Source: Takakia lepidozioides | Lineage: Eukaryota; Streptophyta; Takakiopsida; Takakiales; Takakiaceae | Length of the DNA stretch: 64,000 bases | Direction of reading: 5' to 3' | Assembly: GCA_030704615.1 (NCBI GenBank) | Contig: CM060734.1 | Span: 28,102,042-28,166,041 of the forward strand | Shown: in pieces, positions 24,540 to 35,877 of the stretch | Position numbering within the stretch: position 1 is the first letter of the stretch | How the letters are laid out: every line of letters begins with the position of its first letter | Translations under genes and position numbers: made by a program | The notes under the pieces: model-generated | What the model was told of the DNA's origin: nothing | The model's database searches: none | Seen by the model: the letters and a program-made list of their open reading frames with translations, nothing else

Positions 24540-24705
24540 AGAGCCACTTCGCCTTGCGGCTATTGCCCCCTTTCGGGGGTGGGCCCTATATATATAAAAC
24601 TATCGGGTGCCCGGAGGGCACCCTGTCACCAGGGGATATGGGTTTGGGAAGGTACCCCCAGGGGTACCCCTAGGGTATACGAAGTGTCAAGAGGCTGAAG
24701 AGATG
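24540..24705 (+). promoter_or_regulatory. Possible LTR or promoter fragment with TATA box and hairpins
   Basis: TATATATATAAAA begins at about 24,587. It is followed by GGGTGCCC-GGA-GGGCACCC and GGTACCCC-CA-GGGGTACC inverted repeats. The pattern resembles an LTR promoter and R region, but no partner copy exists in the window to prove it. Confidence 0.3.
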
Positions 24706-24719
24706 TGGGATTCTAGCTG

Positions 24720-25663
24720 CCTTTTGTTGGATTTCTGTCCGAAGACACTTAAATCATCCAAAAATACCTGCATAAAATATTCTTGAATATCTCAGATACT
24801 GCTCGCTGAAACGTGGCTGGTGCGTTGCAAAGTCCAAATGGCATGACCTTGTAAGCATAGACTCCCCATTCAATGATGAATGCGGTCTTTTCTCGGTCTT
24901 CTTCTGCCATCTGCACCTGGTTGTACCCACTGAACCCATCCATAAAAGAGTACATCTCATGTCTTGCCACTGTGTCCAACACTATTTCTGTGAAAGGTAG
25001 TTGAAAGGGGTCTTTCTTGGTTCCTGCGTTTAATTTGCGGTAGTCCACACATACTCGTAATTTTCCATTTTTCTTAGGTACTATCACAATGGGTGATAAC
25101 CATTGTGGTGTCTCCACTGGGTATATGAATCCTGCATCTAGTAATTTCTTGATTTCTTCCCAAACTTTAGGTGTATAGTTGGGGTTCATTCTGTAACGGT
25201 TCTGACGAATTGGTTTTGTGTCAACTTCCAATTCAATTTGGTGCTGACAGATGTTGGAAGGTATACCCTTCAAATCTTTATAATTCCAGGCAAATACATC
25301 ATCCGACAGTCCACTGGACCAATCATACTCTTCCACTATGCAAGGTCGTTTCTCTCGTGGAATGGTACCTCGTTGCTTCGTAGTGATAGTGACTTGTTCT
25401 GATCCCTTTTTGATCGAGAGAGTCTGACTTCCCCAATCGTGGTGTGATTGGGCTTGTGTTAACCATGGTCGGCCAAGTAGTAGCGAATATCCTTCTGCCA
25501 CATCCTCCATTCTGAGAATGGTTACTGATACTTCGTATACCAGTCCTGCTACTTCCATTGCAAGTCGTCTGATGATACCCAATGGCTGCACTCTTCGTTG
25601 ATCGGCCATTCGTACCGTGAATGGAGCAGGTTCCATGTGCCCCAATCCTAGTGACTTCTTCAT
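24720..25663 (-). pseudogene. Protease end and reverse transcriptase, truncated
   Basis: The frame 24,749-25,663 has a retropepsin tail (LLLGRPWL), the RT start (IKKLLDAGFIYPVE), VCVDYRKLN, MDGFSGYNQVQMA and MPFGLCNAPATFQR. The FLDD active site lies just past the frame end in a shifted frame (about 24,752), so a 1-nt indel breaks it. The thumb, connection and RNase H are missing. Confidence 0.78.
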
Positions 25664-25666
25664 CCT

Positions 25667-26640
25667 CTATGTCATGATATTCACTCCGGATCCTCCATCG
25701 ATGAGTACATCCGTTACCAACTTCCGTCCAATACGTACTTGTATTATTGGTATTGCTTCGTCGTAGTCTGGAGTTTGTCGTATAGTCCTGGGTTTAATCG
25801 TGTAAACCTCTGGTTTTGGTTTTTGTTTTGGTGTGGGGGTCAATGCCTCAATTGCCCGAAATAAAGTTTTCTTGCAGTGTGGAGCAAATTTTAATAATTG
25901 TCCAATGGTAATTTGGGTCTTGGTCTGGCAGATTACTTCAGCCAATTCTGTTTCCGTGATTGCATTAGTGGTCTTCGTCGTTGGTCTGATTTGATCTGGC
26001 TCTCCAGAAGGTATATGGGTTCCTTCTTGCATTTGAGCTATGGCTTTGCTCACCTCCTGGTGTAAGCTCTTTTCTTCCTGCCATGCTGCACTTTCTGGAT
26101 ATTGTTTTCGTTCTTCTTCAATCTCCTTATCTGGAGGTTTCTGCTTCTTGGCCTGAGTTCGGGTTACCGCAAGGGTATCCACTACAGGAGTTACCACACT
26201 CACGGCTACACTTGGTCCGGCTTCCATATTTCCCAATTCGGCCTCATGCTTGATTCGCAACCGGCATTCATGTTTCCAGTGTCCCTTTTTCTTGCAATAG
26301 TGACATCTCGTGATTTCCTTGTTTCTGGGTTGATGTTCTCTATCCCGTGGTGGATAGTCATCTCGTGGCCTCTGATAACGATTACCCATATTGTATCGTC
26401 TTGGTCCGTCCGATCCTCTCCGTCGGATTTGGACTTGGTGTACCCCCACCTCTCGTGTGTACCCAGTCTTCTTGGCCCGTTGATTGTAAATACAATGGCT
26501 GGTATTATGATTGTTCATATGACAAATATCACAGTATTTGTCTTTATGTGGCATTCTGTTGCTGCAGTCCCGCATTTGTGATACCATGTTGCCTTTCGTG
26601 GCCCTTCATCTTTAAAATTCTTGATAGCCTCTGCTATCTT
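25667..26640 (-). pseudogene. Gag C-terminus and protease start
   Basis: The frame 25,667-26,587 has CDICHMNNHNTSHC and CHYCKKKGHWKHEC zinc knuckles, a basic/charged linker, and DVLIDGGSGVNIM, a retropepsin active site of the D-G/S-G type. A stop at about 25,665 separates it from the next frame. Gag upstream of about 26,690 is missing. Confidence 0.7.
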
Positions 26641-26697
26641 TTGATCCAAAGTGGTTTTGTCAATCACTTCTTTCTTCTTTTGCTAGGGTTTTTCTTC

Positions 26698-27657
26698 ATC
26701 ATCAGGACATCATACAAGGTGACCACGAAACATACACCATTTCAACTGGTGTATGGAGCAGAGGCACTATTACCCATTGAATGCATGATACCCACACTAC
26801 GAACCGGAACTCATGAACGATGGGGTTTAGAGGAATCTCTACGAGTCAGGGAACATGAGTTATTTCATCTGGAAGAAGTTCGGGCAGACGCTGCAGATAA
26901 CATGGCATGAATTCAAGAACAATGAAGAAAAAGAATATCCGAAGGGAAAGAAAAATCTTTCCAGGACGGGGAAATTGTCTTATGGTTACCAAAAATCAAG
27001 AAGATCAAACTGGGAGGAAAATTGAAAATGCCATGGATGGGACCATTTCAAATCAAAAGGGTACATGACAATGGAACTGTTGATTTGCAGACCTTGGAAC
27101 AAGAATTCGTGGGACGAATTAATATTAACAAGTTAAAAGGCTATAAAGGGATACATGACAGAGCCCTTATACATGACTTATATGCCAACGAGGAAGACCA
27201 AACCGCAGATGAGGAGCGTGAAACCGCCAGTGCATACTACATTCATCACGACATGGTGAATCGGCATGTCCTAAGACAAGTGGCAATACGAGTTCAGGGC
27301 ACCACTACGGCTAGACCACCATTCATTTGGAGGACAACATTACCACCCCGTATACCGTATGGTGAACCGTGGCCAACATATATGCACTATAGAACCGTGA
27401 ACGAATACGAAGTAGCCAACGAGTCACTGCTTGTGTTAAACTCCGAGATGTACGCTCTAGATTACCCCACCGACCGTGGTAATCATACACCACTAACCAT
27501 CGATCATAACACGGAGGAAGAACGACGGTGCAATCCAACGGATTGCCAAAAGACGGCGGATGATAAAGGCAAAGCCATTAAACCAATCTGCAAGTACTGC
27601 GCACACGCCGCTTATCTAAAAACAGACCACATACCAAAATGGATGAACGTAAACTGA
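26698..27657 (+). pseudogene. Integrase C-terminal part of a Tat/Athila-like element, opposite orientation
   Basis: TTKHTPFQLVYGAEALLP (about 26,725-26,780) is the classic end of a gypsy integrase core, and MPWMGPFQIKRV (about 27,028) is the start of its C-terminal domain. The frame then runs on for about 170 residues of unrecognised sequence to 27,657. It points away from the neighbouring minus-strand gag, so this is a rearrangement junction or a second copy. Confidence 0.68.
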
Positions 27658-27659
27658 CC

Positions 27660-28060
27660 AAAATCGGACAATCATCAACATCCATCAGTCCAATCCAAGA
27701 CAAACCACGAAGAAAACACCAATGGAAGAAAATCAGCCACATCCAGAAAAGGGATGAGGTTTACTCAAAACCGTTACCAGAAGCTAAATGCTTCTTAGTA
27801 AGCAAGGGCCCAACAATTAAAGCTAACTGCGCTTTAAACCTAGGCGAATAGCAGGACAAAATTACCTCCACAAGAACCTCGAGAGAAGTTAGAGAAGAAG
27901 CCTACAGAGGAGAACCCCTACTTAAACCCAGAAACGAACCCCACACCTTCTCTTCCGCAAACTGGAAATTGTTGTCTACACAACTTCTAGTGTGCTTCAT
28001 ACTGCTTTTGATACAAGAATTGGTGCTCCAATTCCTTATAACAACAGCAAAACTAAGGGA
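27660..28060 (+). other. Possible LTR/leader segment between integrase end and ORF1-like frame
   Basis: It holds a TACTTAAACCC-like promoter stretch, then TTTGATACA followed five bases later by TGGTGCTCCAATTC, which could be an LTR end and a primer-binding site. No second LTR copy is present for comparison, so this is weak. Confidence 0.25.
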
Positions 28061-29797
28061 AATGGTAGGCACCAAGCGGAAGACACCAAGTTCTTATGCG
28101 CAAGTGAATTTCAAAATCAGCCCGGCGTTGCGGAAAATCGAGCAGGACACAGAGACACATGAGACGTTGGACAGTTTTGGCCTGCGGTACTTCATCACCC
28201 TGCTGGACTAGAACCTTAAGCACGACGAGCTGTGCAGGGAGTTCTTGGAGAATTACAACACCAACACTCGAAGCACAAATGTCCGTGACACACAGATTCT
28301 ATTGATGGAGAAGTACTTGGCGGAAGTGTTTCACCTTCCCAGTTTGGACGTACCGGCGCACAGCGGCAAACCACCAAGGTTTGTACTTGTGGACCTGTTT
28401 GAGAATCTCAACCAAGCCGATCAGGGCTACACATGCAGTCACAGCAAAAACCCCGGCTTTAAGAAGATAGCCCCGGTACTTAGCACATTGCTTTGGCTCA
28501 GGCAAAACCACAGCTATTGCACCAAGGAGCTAATCGATCAAGTGTTGATTTGCCTCAATGGGCAAATCGTGAATTGGGCAGGCTTCTTATTGAAGAAGTT
28601 AACCCAAAAATTGACCAGGTTGACAAAGAAGAAGAAGGAAGCAACGGTACCATGATCACTCCCATGTTACTCCAATTGATTCGACACACTGTACACTTGA
28701 CACCAGAAGAGCAAACGACGTTGGGAATCATGCAGCGGGCAGAAACGATGGAGGAAGAAGGAAGCGAGACGGCAGCAAGTCAAGAGGAAGAAGAGGGCGG
28801 ACTTGCAAAGAGAGCCCGGATCAACGAAGCAACCACGAGTGCAATAGCAGAAAACATCTTCAACTCGACGAATGATGCCACACTGCAGAGAGAAAGAGAA
28901 AATCAACAGCCAGAAGGAGGTAACCAGCCGCAGACCAATGAAGCAACACCCATGGAAATTAGCCATGTTAACACCGAAATCCAGCAAACAATACCTGCAG
29001 AGGCCACACAACTAGGAACAGAGGAGGGAGCCATAGTGGTGCAACAACGGCAGGTGGTGCAAGAGGCATAAAGTTAGCAGCAGCAAGACAACAATTCCAA
29101 TTTGGAATTACTACTTGCACAGCAGGTCCTGGATACCACAGCATGGGACACAGGTTTGAAAGAAACGTCACAAAATGTAATTCTGCAGGCAATACAAGCG
29201 TTGGGTCAAGTAACGGCCTGCATGGACAGGGCCAAGGATTACATAAGCCTGGAGAACCTTAGCATGATCTTAGACCACATCAAAGAAAAACACCAGAGGG
29301 AATTGGCGACAGCAAGAACAGTATGTAACCACGAGGTTACAATCGCATCATTGGAAGATCAAAAGACGACCTTACTTCGCCAATACAACACTTTGATAGA
29401 ACGCAGAGACAAGTGGGAACAAAAGTGGCAAAGACAGAGAGACAAAACACGCAATGTCCAAGCCGACCTCGATGCAAAAAGAGAGCGATCTCGGAAAACG
29501 GAGACAGAGGTGGAAACTCTCATAGGATAGGTGCAGACACTTAAGGAGCAGGTGGATACACTCAAGCGGCAGCTGAAGACTGCCAAAGACCAGGGAAGCA
29601 AGTGGCTCTCATGCAACACTGTACTGCTGAGGGAAAGGGAAAATGCTGAAAGCAGGCTGTTCACAGCCACCACAGAAAGAGACATTGCCATAGGCAATGA
29701 ACAAGAATGGAAACAGCAGTTGGAGAAACTGACACTGCAAGCAGAGCTGGACGCAGCTGACACAGCCTTGGCCCGAGCATGGTTGAGTGAAGGGAGT
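28060..29797 (+). pseudogene. ORF1-like protein with acidic linker and long coiled coil, broken
   Basis: The N-terminal part starts MVGTKRKTPSSYAQVNF (28,060) and continues after one stop at 28,209 to about 28,600. It then shifts frame into an acidic, Gln-rich linker (28,600-29,071) and a heptad-rich coiled coil (29,102-29,797), interrupted by stops at 29,071, 29,076 and 29,530 in the same frame. I recognise no enzyme domain. Its position after a gypsy integrase end, before the LTR of copy C, suggests an accessory ORF like those in Tat/Ogre-type elements; this is inference. It could instead be a captured cellular gene. Confidence 0.45.
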
Positions 29798-30336
29798 TGT
29801 CGTGCACCTAAGCATCGTGCCACAACATACATCGTTGTCCACCATACATTCTAAGCACACAATCCTAGAAAGCTATGCCACAATGATAATGAAAGTGAAC
29901 ACAAGGGAAACATTCCACTCATGAATCCACTCAATCACATAAACTAAGTCAAGCCAAGGGCACCCTTGCTAAGGGAATCCACCCTACAAAGCCCTCAACA
30001 CACTCCCACTCAATACCTAGAGCTATGGAGGTGAGAGAGGCTCATGGAGGCTCAACTACAAGAAGATGAGCCCTCCTCAACGCTCACAAGGGGAAAACCC
30101 ATCCCCATGTCCCAAGTGAGGTTTGACACCTCACTTGGCATGTGAGACCAAATGAAGTCCCAACACACAAAATACAAATATAAATATCCAAAATGTCCTA
30201 GTTAACTAGAAGTAGGTAATTCTAGTTAACCATGACTAAAACCATGACAGCTGTCCTGCACCTAAGCATCGTGCCACAACATATATCGTTGTCCACCATA
30301 CATTCTAAGCACACAATCCTAGAAAGCTATGCCACA
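29798..30336 (-). repeat. 3' LTR of copy C (539 bp)
   Basis: Plus-strand start TGTCG, end CCACA, next to the polypurine tract (minus GGGGGGCGAT). The 85-bp terminal blocks at 29,798-29,882 and 30,252-30,336 differ by about two bases. Inverted repeats at 30,112-30,138 and 30,201-30,230 have arms of 11 bp. Confidence 0.77.
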
Positions 30337-30589
30337 ATCGCCCCCCTAGCTGGTGATTAGGTCCCTCTAACACCGGATAGCTGACAAGTATCCATCTCAA
30401 TAAGATCATCTCTTGGTCTTCAATCGCACATGTCCCAATTTTTTTAAAGTATATGGATCAAGAGGCCGGGTGCAACGAGAGCCCCATCGTTAATTGCCTA
30501 CTTGCAATCCATGATCTTCAATTGAGTATCCATGGCATTGAACTCCTACAAGCTAGACCTTGGATCACTTGTCAACTCCACCATTGTCA

Positions 30590-31747
30590 TGCCCACTATC
30601 TATGTCCAAGGCATCGTGGACACAATCATTCTCCACTAGGAACCTCATCAAGTGGCGGTGTCAAGCATCCCATGTGCCACCCCCTTGAGCATTTGTCACA
30701 CACCAGCATGGTTACGGCACCATCAGCATGCCCACATAGCATGCAACACAACCCTGCAGGTACCACTGCAAGGTTGGGATCTATCCTCCCATCCACATGT
30801 GGAAGGTGATATGGCGCACAATTGCACACATGGTCCTTCCATACCATGCCATCTCGACACTCCTGAATCAACACTCTTGAAGGCAACACCTCCCGGACCC
30901 TTAGAATCACACGCCCTGCTGTGACATCCAAAGTCGTAGGCGCTGTCTGCTGCAGATACACATAGTCCCCAGGGTGGAAACGCCAAACACCTGGCCGATA
31001 TCCCCCTCCACGTACAGTGGCATACCTCAATGTGTCTCGATGTTGGGCAATAGCAAGGTTCTCAGAAGCCATAGGCATGACTCTCTTGAACAACTTTGCC
31101 CGCTGGGCACATGCTTGTGTCCACACATCCGGATCATCAAGGTTGAGGACTACTGCAGTCTCCCTGCGAATAGATGCAGGCAAATCTGGCTCTCGGCCAA
31201 AGAGAAGGAAATAAGGTGAGAATGAGGCAAGTGAAGCTTGTTTGTTGAACCTATAGCCCATAGCTAGCCAAGGCAGCTGAAGGTCCCAATCTCCTAGGTG
31301 TCCCTTCTGCAAACCGTACTTGCGCAAACCTCTCTTGACTGTCTGAACAACTCTCTCCGCCAAGCCATCAGCCTTGGGATGATCCCGAGAAGTAGTGCGG
31401 TGATCTATCAAGGCTTGCTCACACAAAGCCTGAAACTCCCCCAAGAATTCTCTCCCCTGGTCCGTGAGTACCTCGGCTGGAGCACCAAAATGTCTAAGCA
31501 CTTGATCTAATTATGCATACGCAACCCCCTCATTTGCCTTGTCAGGCAATGCCACCAGTTCAATCCATTTGGAGAAGTGTTCCACCATCACCAGCACATA
31601 CTTGTTATGGCAAATCGTCAGTGGCAATGGGCCTGCGAAGTCAAGACTCCAACGATAGCCCAAACCCATAATGGGTAAATGATACAATTGTGGAGTAGGG
31701 GCGTTGAAAGAAGCCCGCACTCTATCACACACTATGCACCTTGCCAC
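30590..31747 (-). pseudogene. Copy C integrase and PHD finger
   Basis: Integrase keeps SLDFAGP, LTDQGREF and DGLAERVVQ, so the D,D,E triad is present. A TAA at about 31,513 interrupts it where copy B has a sense codon. The C-terminal region has a PHD finger with CMLC, CDKC, HMGC and a final CPRC pair. The conserved Trp before that pair is a TGA stop (about 30,627). Apart from these two nonsense codons the domains look complete. Confidence 0.78.
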
Positions 31748-33173
31748 TAACTATTGCACATCCGTGTGCATGCCTCGCCACCAATACTGCCCTTGTAGCA
31801 AACTATGAGTGCGCCGCACCCCAAAATATCCCAACTCCTCATGGGCATGGCATACCAATCGCGCTCGTTGTGTTGGATGAGGCACAATCCTCACTCATCC
31901 ATCCTCCCATACTCGGAGTAGGTGAGTCCCTTCCCACTTGAACCTCTTGGCTCGTTGTAGGATCCGATCTCTTTCCTTAGCAGTCACACTGGTTGCTGTC
32001 TCTCATGTACAAAGGTAGGCCAACACTGCTGCATCTTCATGCACATCCTTAACACCACTAAGCTCCTCACTGATCTCCGGATCGTCATGCACACCATCTA
32101 CTTGACCAATGCTATGGGATGGACCAGCTTGAGCTCCCATTGCTAGGATGCACAAAAAGGTAGATGCATGCCATCCTGGTACCATCTCCTCATCTGTTTC
32201 ACCATGCCACCGAGCTCCAGTATCATCATGCTCGCTCGTGCATGGATTACGACTCAATCCATCTGCATCCCGATTGACAATACCGGCTCGATGCACCACC
32301 TCGAAGTCGTACTCTTGAAGCATAAGTGCCCACCGTGCAAGCTTCCCTCTAAGCTTGTCTGACTCCATCAACCACTTCAATGGTTGGTGATCCGTGACAA
32401 GGGTGAAGAGATTGCCATAGAGGTAGCATCTGAAATGTGCCATTGCCCATACCGCAGCTAGACACTCCCCTTCATATAAGCTATACTTTGTCTCGGCATC
32501 ATTGTTCGAGCGGCTAGCATATGCCACTACGAACTCTCTTCCCTCATCATCCACCTGTGTGAGCACTGCTCCAATCCCTAGCATACTCCAATCCGTATGT
32601 AGCTGGAAAGGCCGCCCCCGAATAGGCCGCCTCAGAATAGGTGCAGAAGTCAATCGAGCCTTGAGTTCCTCAAAGGCTTCCTCCTATTCCTCCTCCCACT
32701 GCCACTCCTGACCCACCTTGGTCAACTTGGTAAGAGCCTTTGCAATGCTGCTAAATCCCTTGACAAACCGTCAATAGTAGTTTGCCAACCCCATGAAAGC
32801 ACAAACTTTGCTAACATCTATGGGGCGTGGAATGCGTGGCCTCTACCTTCATCTTTTGAACACCTAATCCTCCAGGGTATATCATGTGGCCTAGATACTC
32901 AATCTGGTTGTGGAAGAACTTGCACTTCCCAGGGTGCAATTTCAACCCGTGCGCTCTCAAGCGCTCAAACACCACCTGAAGGTGTCTCTTATGCTCCTCA
33001 ACGGTAGCACTAAAGACGATGATGTCATCAATGTAGCACCGGGCGAAGTCTAGCCCCGCGAGAATCCTATCCATGACCCTCTGAGACTCTGCAGGAGCAT
33101 TCTTCAGCCCAAACGGTAAGAACCGCCATTGGTACAAGCAATCCTTCCCATGTTGATCAACCCCCCAGAATGC
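31748..33173 (-). pseudogene. Copy C RNase H and RT palm/thumb
   Basis: RNase H (32,003-32,653) has YEGECLA and LVTDHQPLKWL with catalytic residues kept. The RT part (32,811-33,191) has FLPFGLKNAPAESQR, YIDDIIVF and HPGKCKFF. One base change and a short deletion near 32,690-32,840 break the frame between them. RT homology stops at 33,173 where a foreign segment starts. Confidence 0.75.
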
Positions 33174-33512
33174 TGCCAACGGGAGGTGCAAAGGTGATTA
33201 TTTGGGGGGGGAGGTTTTGTCGGTTTTCTATTGGTCAGTCCCACACACTTGTTCACGGTACAATCATCGTATCACCATTTTGCCGTTTCCGGATCTCCGG
33301 CGCCTGTTTTTTTGCAGAAACAACGAAGACACCATCACACGCGTTCATTGCCATTTTCTGAGGTTTTGGACCCTGTAGTGGGCAAAGGTTTTATACAATG
33401 TCGGGGGTGTGATTCAAGTTCTGGGGCGGGATCGTCTGGGGGGCGGAGGAAGAGAAAACGTGCCCATGAGCGGGATAGCCAGGTCAACAAGCCAGACTAC
33501 CCGGGACAAGCC
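33174..33512 (+). other. Foreign 340-bp insert in copy C RT
   Basis: Copy B reads straight through here (about 19,080-19,100), while copy C has about 340 bp replacing about 15 bp. The insert has a G-run, a CGGTTTTC/GATTATTT-rich left part and a plus-strand frame (33,231-33,536) with a GGRRKRKR-like basic patch. There is no TSD or terminal repeat and I do not recognise it. It may be filler DNA from break repair. Confidence 0.5.
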
Positions 33513-33960
33513 TCTTTGATTGACAACTGGTGGTAACCGGATCGCAAGTCCAATGTGCTAAACACCTTTGCATGCCCAATGACATCAAAGATCTCCTCTG
33601 GAGTTGGCATGGCATATCTATCGGACTTAGTCTAACGGTTCACAGGACGATAGTCATCCTTCTTTCTGTCCAATTGCCATAGATATCCTTCTTAGCTGGC
33701 ATCACCGTTGTCGAGGCATACTCCCCGCCTGACAACTCCACCAATCCAGCTTCGAACAACTCCATAGTCCGTGACTGGATCAATGACCTCTCCATGTCAC
33801 TATACCGGTAGGGCCTTCGAAAGATTGGCGTGTTACTTGCCAAATCAATAGGAATCTCCTGACCCTTCAAACTCCCCAAATCCTTCAAACCGAAGGCAAA
33901 GCAATTTCTATAAGCCCTTAGAAATTGCTGGATCCTCCGTCTCTCTCCTCCGGTGACTGT
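33513..33960 (-). pseudogene. Copy C RT N-terminal fingers
   Basis: 33,640-33,888 carries LKGQEIPIDLAS, FRRPYRYSD and EYASTTVMPAKKDIYGNW, the linker and first finger of RT. It matches copy B without the TAA found there. A frameshift follows at about 33,655 before the NRLD/YAMPTPEE segment. Confidence 0.7.
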
Positions 33961-34047
33961 AGGTCCAACATCTGGTTCCCAATTGTCCTCAGTGACTGCA
34001 ACCTTGGGTATACCAGGCTTGGAGGTAGGAGACGAATCCTTTGGTTG

Positions 34048-34931
34048 CTAGATAGCAACCTCTTGGGCCTTGTCCGCCCAATCTGACTGTGGCGTAGCCT
34101 TCACTTGCTCCACCATAGCCACCTTGAGAACTTCCTCTGAGCAAGAAACATTCTCAACCTCTTCAAAAACCTTAGCCACCTTGGCCTCCAACTGATCCTC
34201 AGTGTATGGCTCTCCCCACTCCTCATACTGCTGCTTGAGAGATCCAATGACTCTCTCTTTGCGCATCTCATCCCACATCTGCCATGGGTGTTTGCAACCC
34301 ATGATCTTGTGCGCCCCACTCACTGCCTCAACCGTCCCGGTTGGCAGGGAGGATGCACCATCCAATGGGAGTGTAGAAGTAGCCATCAATGCTTGCAATC
34401 TCCGTTGCTCAGCCATGCATAAGCCAATTATCCATGTCAAGCAATTTAGATCCATTGCCTGACCCAACACCTGGCGTCGTGATGTCTCTGACAGAGCTCG
34501 CACAACTGTAGTGCCCGTGGCAAACCCCATTGCCCGCTCGCGCTCATCCGCATTGGGCTCCACCAATTGCTGTAGCACACTGTCCCAAATCAACCCAGGA
34601 CCATTGTCTCGAAAAGCATGAGACGAGGGAAAGCTCATGAGCGTAGGTAAGGTTGTACGTGGCTGGCCCACTCGATTGACCACTGCTAGGCAACCATGAG
34701 ATTGGGTGGCCATTGAATGGAATCATATGCTCTCTTGAGCAGCTCTCATGGTGCAAGATTGGTCCACCACAATCGAAGTCGATGCGCGCGTGATCCCACC
34801 GCTACTGCATCCAATAGTACCGCCGATCCAATCCAAGACCGCACCTGATGCACACTGGCCATTACCCTGGCCCGAGAATCCCCCACAAGAGGAATATTCT
34901 CCAAGATATAGCCTAGAGGTTGCACTTGCCT
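34048..34931 (-). pseudogene. Copy C DNMT3-like methyltransferase, motifs VI-X
   Basis: This is the half downstream of the chromovirus: ILENIPL (34,887-34,910, motif VI), VGSRAHRLRLWWTNL (about 34,754-34,800, motif VIII), then NERERAMGF and RRQVLGQAMDLN (34,446-34,535, motif IX/X), followed by an acidic linker toward RT. Five bases at its edge (TGCCT, 34,927-34,931) are repeated at 41,890-41,894. Ignoring the insertion, the reading frame passes across the site without a shift. Confidence 0.72.
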
Positions 34932-35649
34932 TGTCGCGGCCCTTTGCCTTGAGGGCAGGGGGTCGGGACACATGAGGGGCTGCCCCTGTGGTGGGGGCAG
35001 CGGCGGCGATAGGTATGGGGGGCTGAAGCACCCTTGAGTGCCCAAGGCACTCAAGGAGGCGGAGGCGCTCACTAGGTGGAGCCCCGCACACCGGGTTGCG
35101 GTGGAGGTGGCTCCACAAGGTGGTGGTAGCTTAGTGGGACTTAGTGGGGGTGGCATAGGACTCACCATGGGTGGAGACCTCGAGGTGGGAGTCGTGGGGA
35201 GTCTTGGGACTCATCACGGTCCATTGGGGGCGCGGTGAGTGGGCCAAGACTCACCGCGACTCACCACCGGGAGTCGAGGGTTTCGTGGTGGTTCGCCATA
35301 AAATGGCATGGCTGGTTTATGAAACCCCGCGGACAGCTACAGAAGTATATATAGGGAGTAGTAACCCCGAGAACGGTGCAAGCCCGTTGGTGACCAAAAA
35401 CTAGTGAGTAAGCGAGCGAGCCGGAAAGCGACCAAAGAGTGGGGAGCTGTTCCGGACTGCCATCTACCAAAGGGAATTCTCCTAGTCCCAAATAGGTGGA
35501 GGGTTTAGAGGGAAGCGGAAAGGGGACCGTTATGTCCCGGTGAGCAGCCCGAAACTCCAAGTTGGCCCGGCGGCCAGGTTGGGAGTCAGGCGCGCATCAA
35601 AGCGGGTAACTATGACTTGAAGGGGAGTTTACCGAATGAGGTGGCGACA
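34932..35649 (+). repeat. 5' LTR of chromovirus (718 bp)
   Basis: It begins TGTCGCGGCC and ends GGCGACA. A TATA box (TATATATA, 35,346-35,353) suggests transcription starts shortly after, which places R and U5 in the last 270 bp or so. Confidence 0.9.
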
Positions 35650-35651
35650 CT

Positions 35652-35663
35652 TGGTATCAGAGC
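35652..35663 (+). other. Primer-binding site, initiator Met-tRNA
   Basis: TGGTATCAGAGC lies two bases after the LTR end. This is the standard plant-type primer site complementary to the initiator Met-tRNA 3' end. Confidence 0.9.
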
Positions 35664-35877
35664 TTAGAGTTCAGTACGCGATCGTCCTTGGGATTGGCCT
35701 CATCATGGGGTCGGGCAAGCCGAAGCGAAAGCGGAACGGCCCAAAAGATGATGACCCCGGTGAGCCCGATGGGGGCGACGTGTCACCGAGGCGGCCGTTT
35801 GAGGAAGCGATTAATGTTTCCGAAAACGAGGCCGCTCAGGAGCGGAGGAATCCGAGGAGTCGGAGCCCGAGGAATCT

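Larger units (their letters stand above)
24706..26690 (-). mobile_element. Second Ty3/gypsy family (Tat/Athila-like), truncated gag-protease-RT
   Basis: The minus-strand gag tail, protease and RT are truncated on both sides: at about 24,720, just after the RT active site, and at about 26,690, where inverted sequence begins. Codon usage and residues are unlike copies A-C, so it is a separate lineage. Confidence 0.75.
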
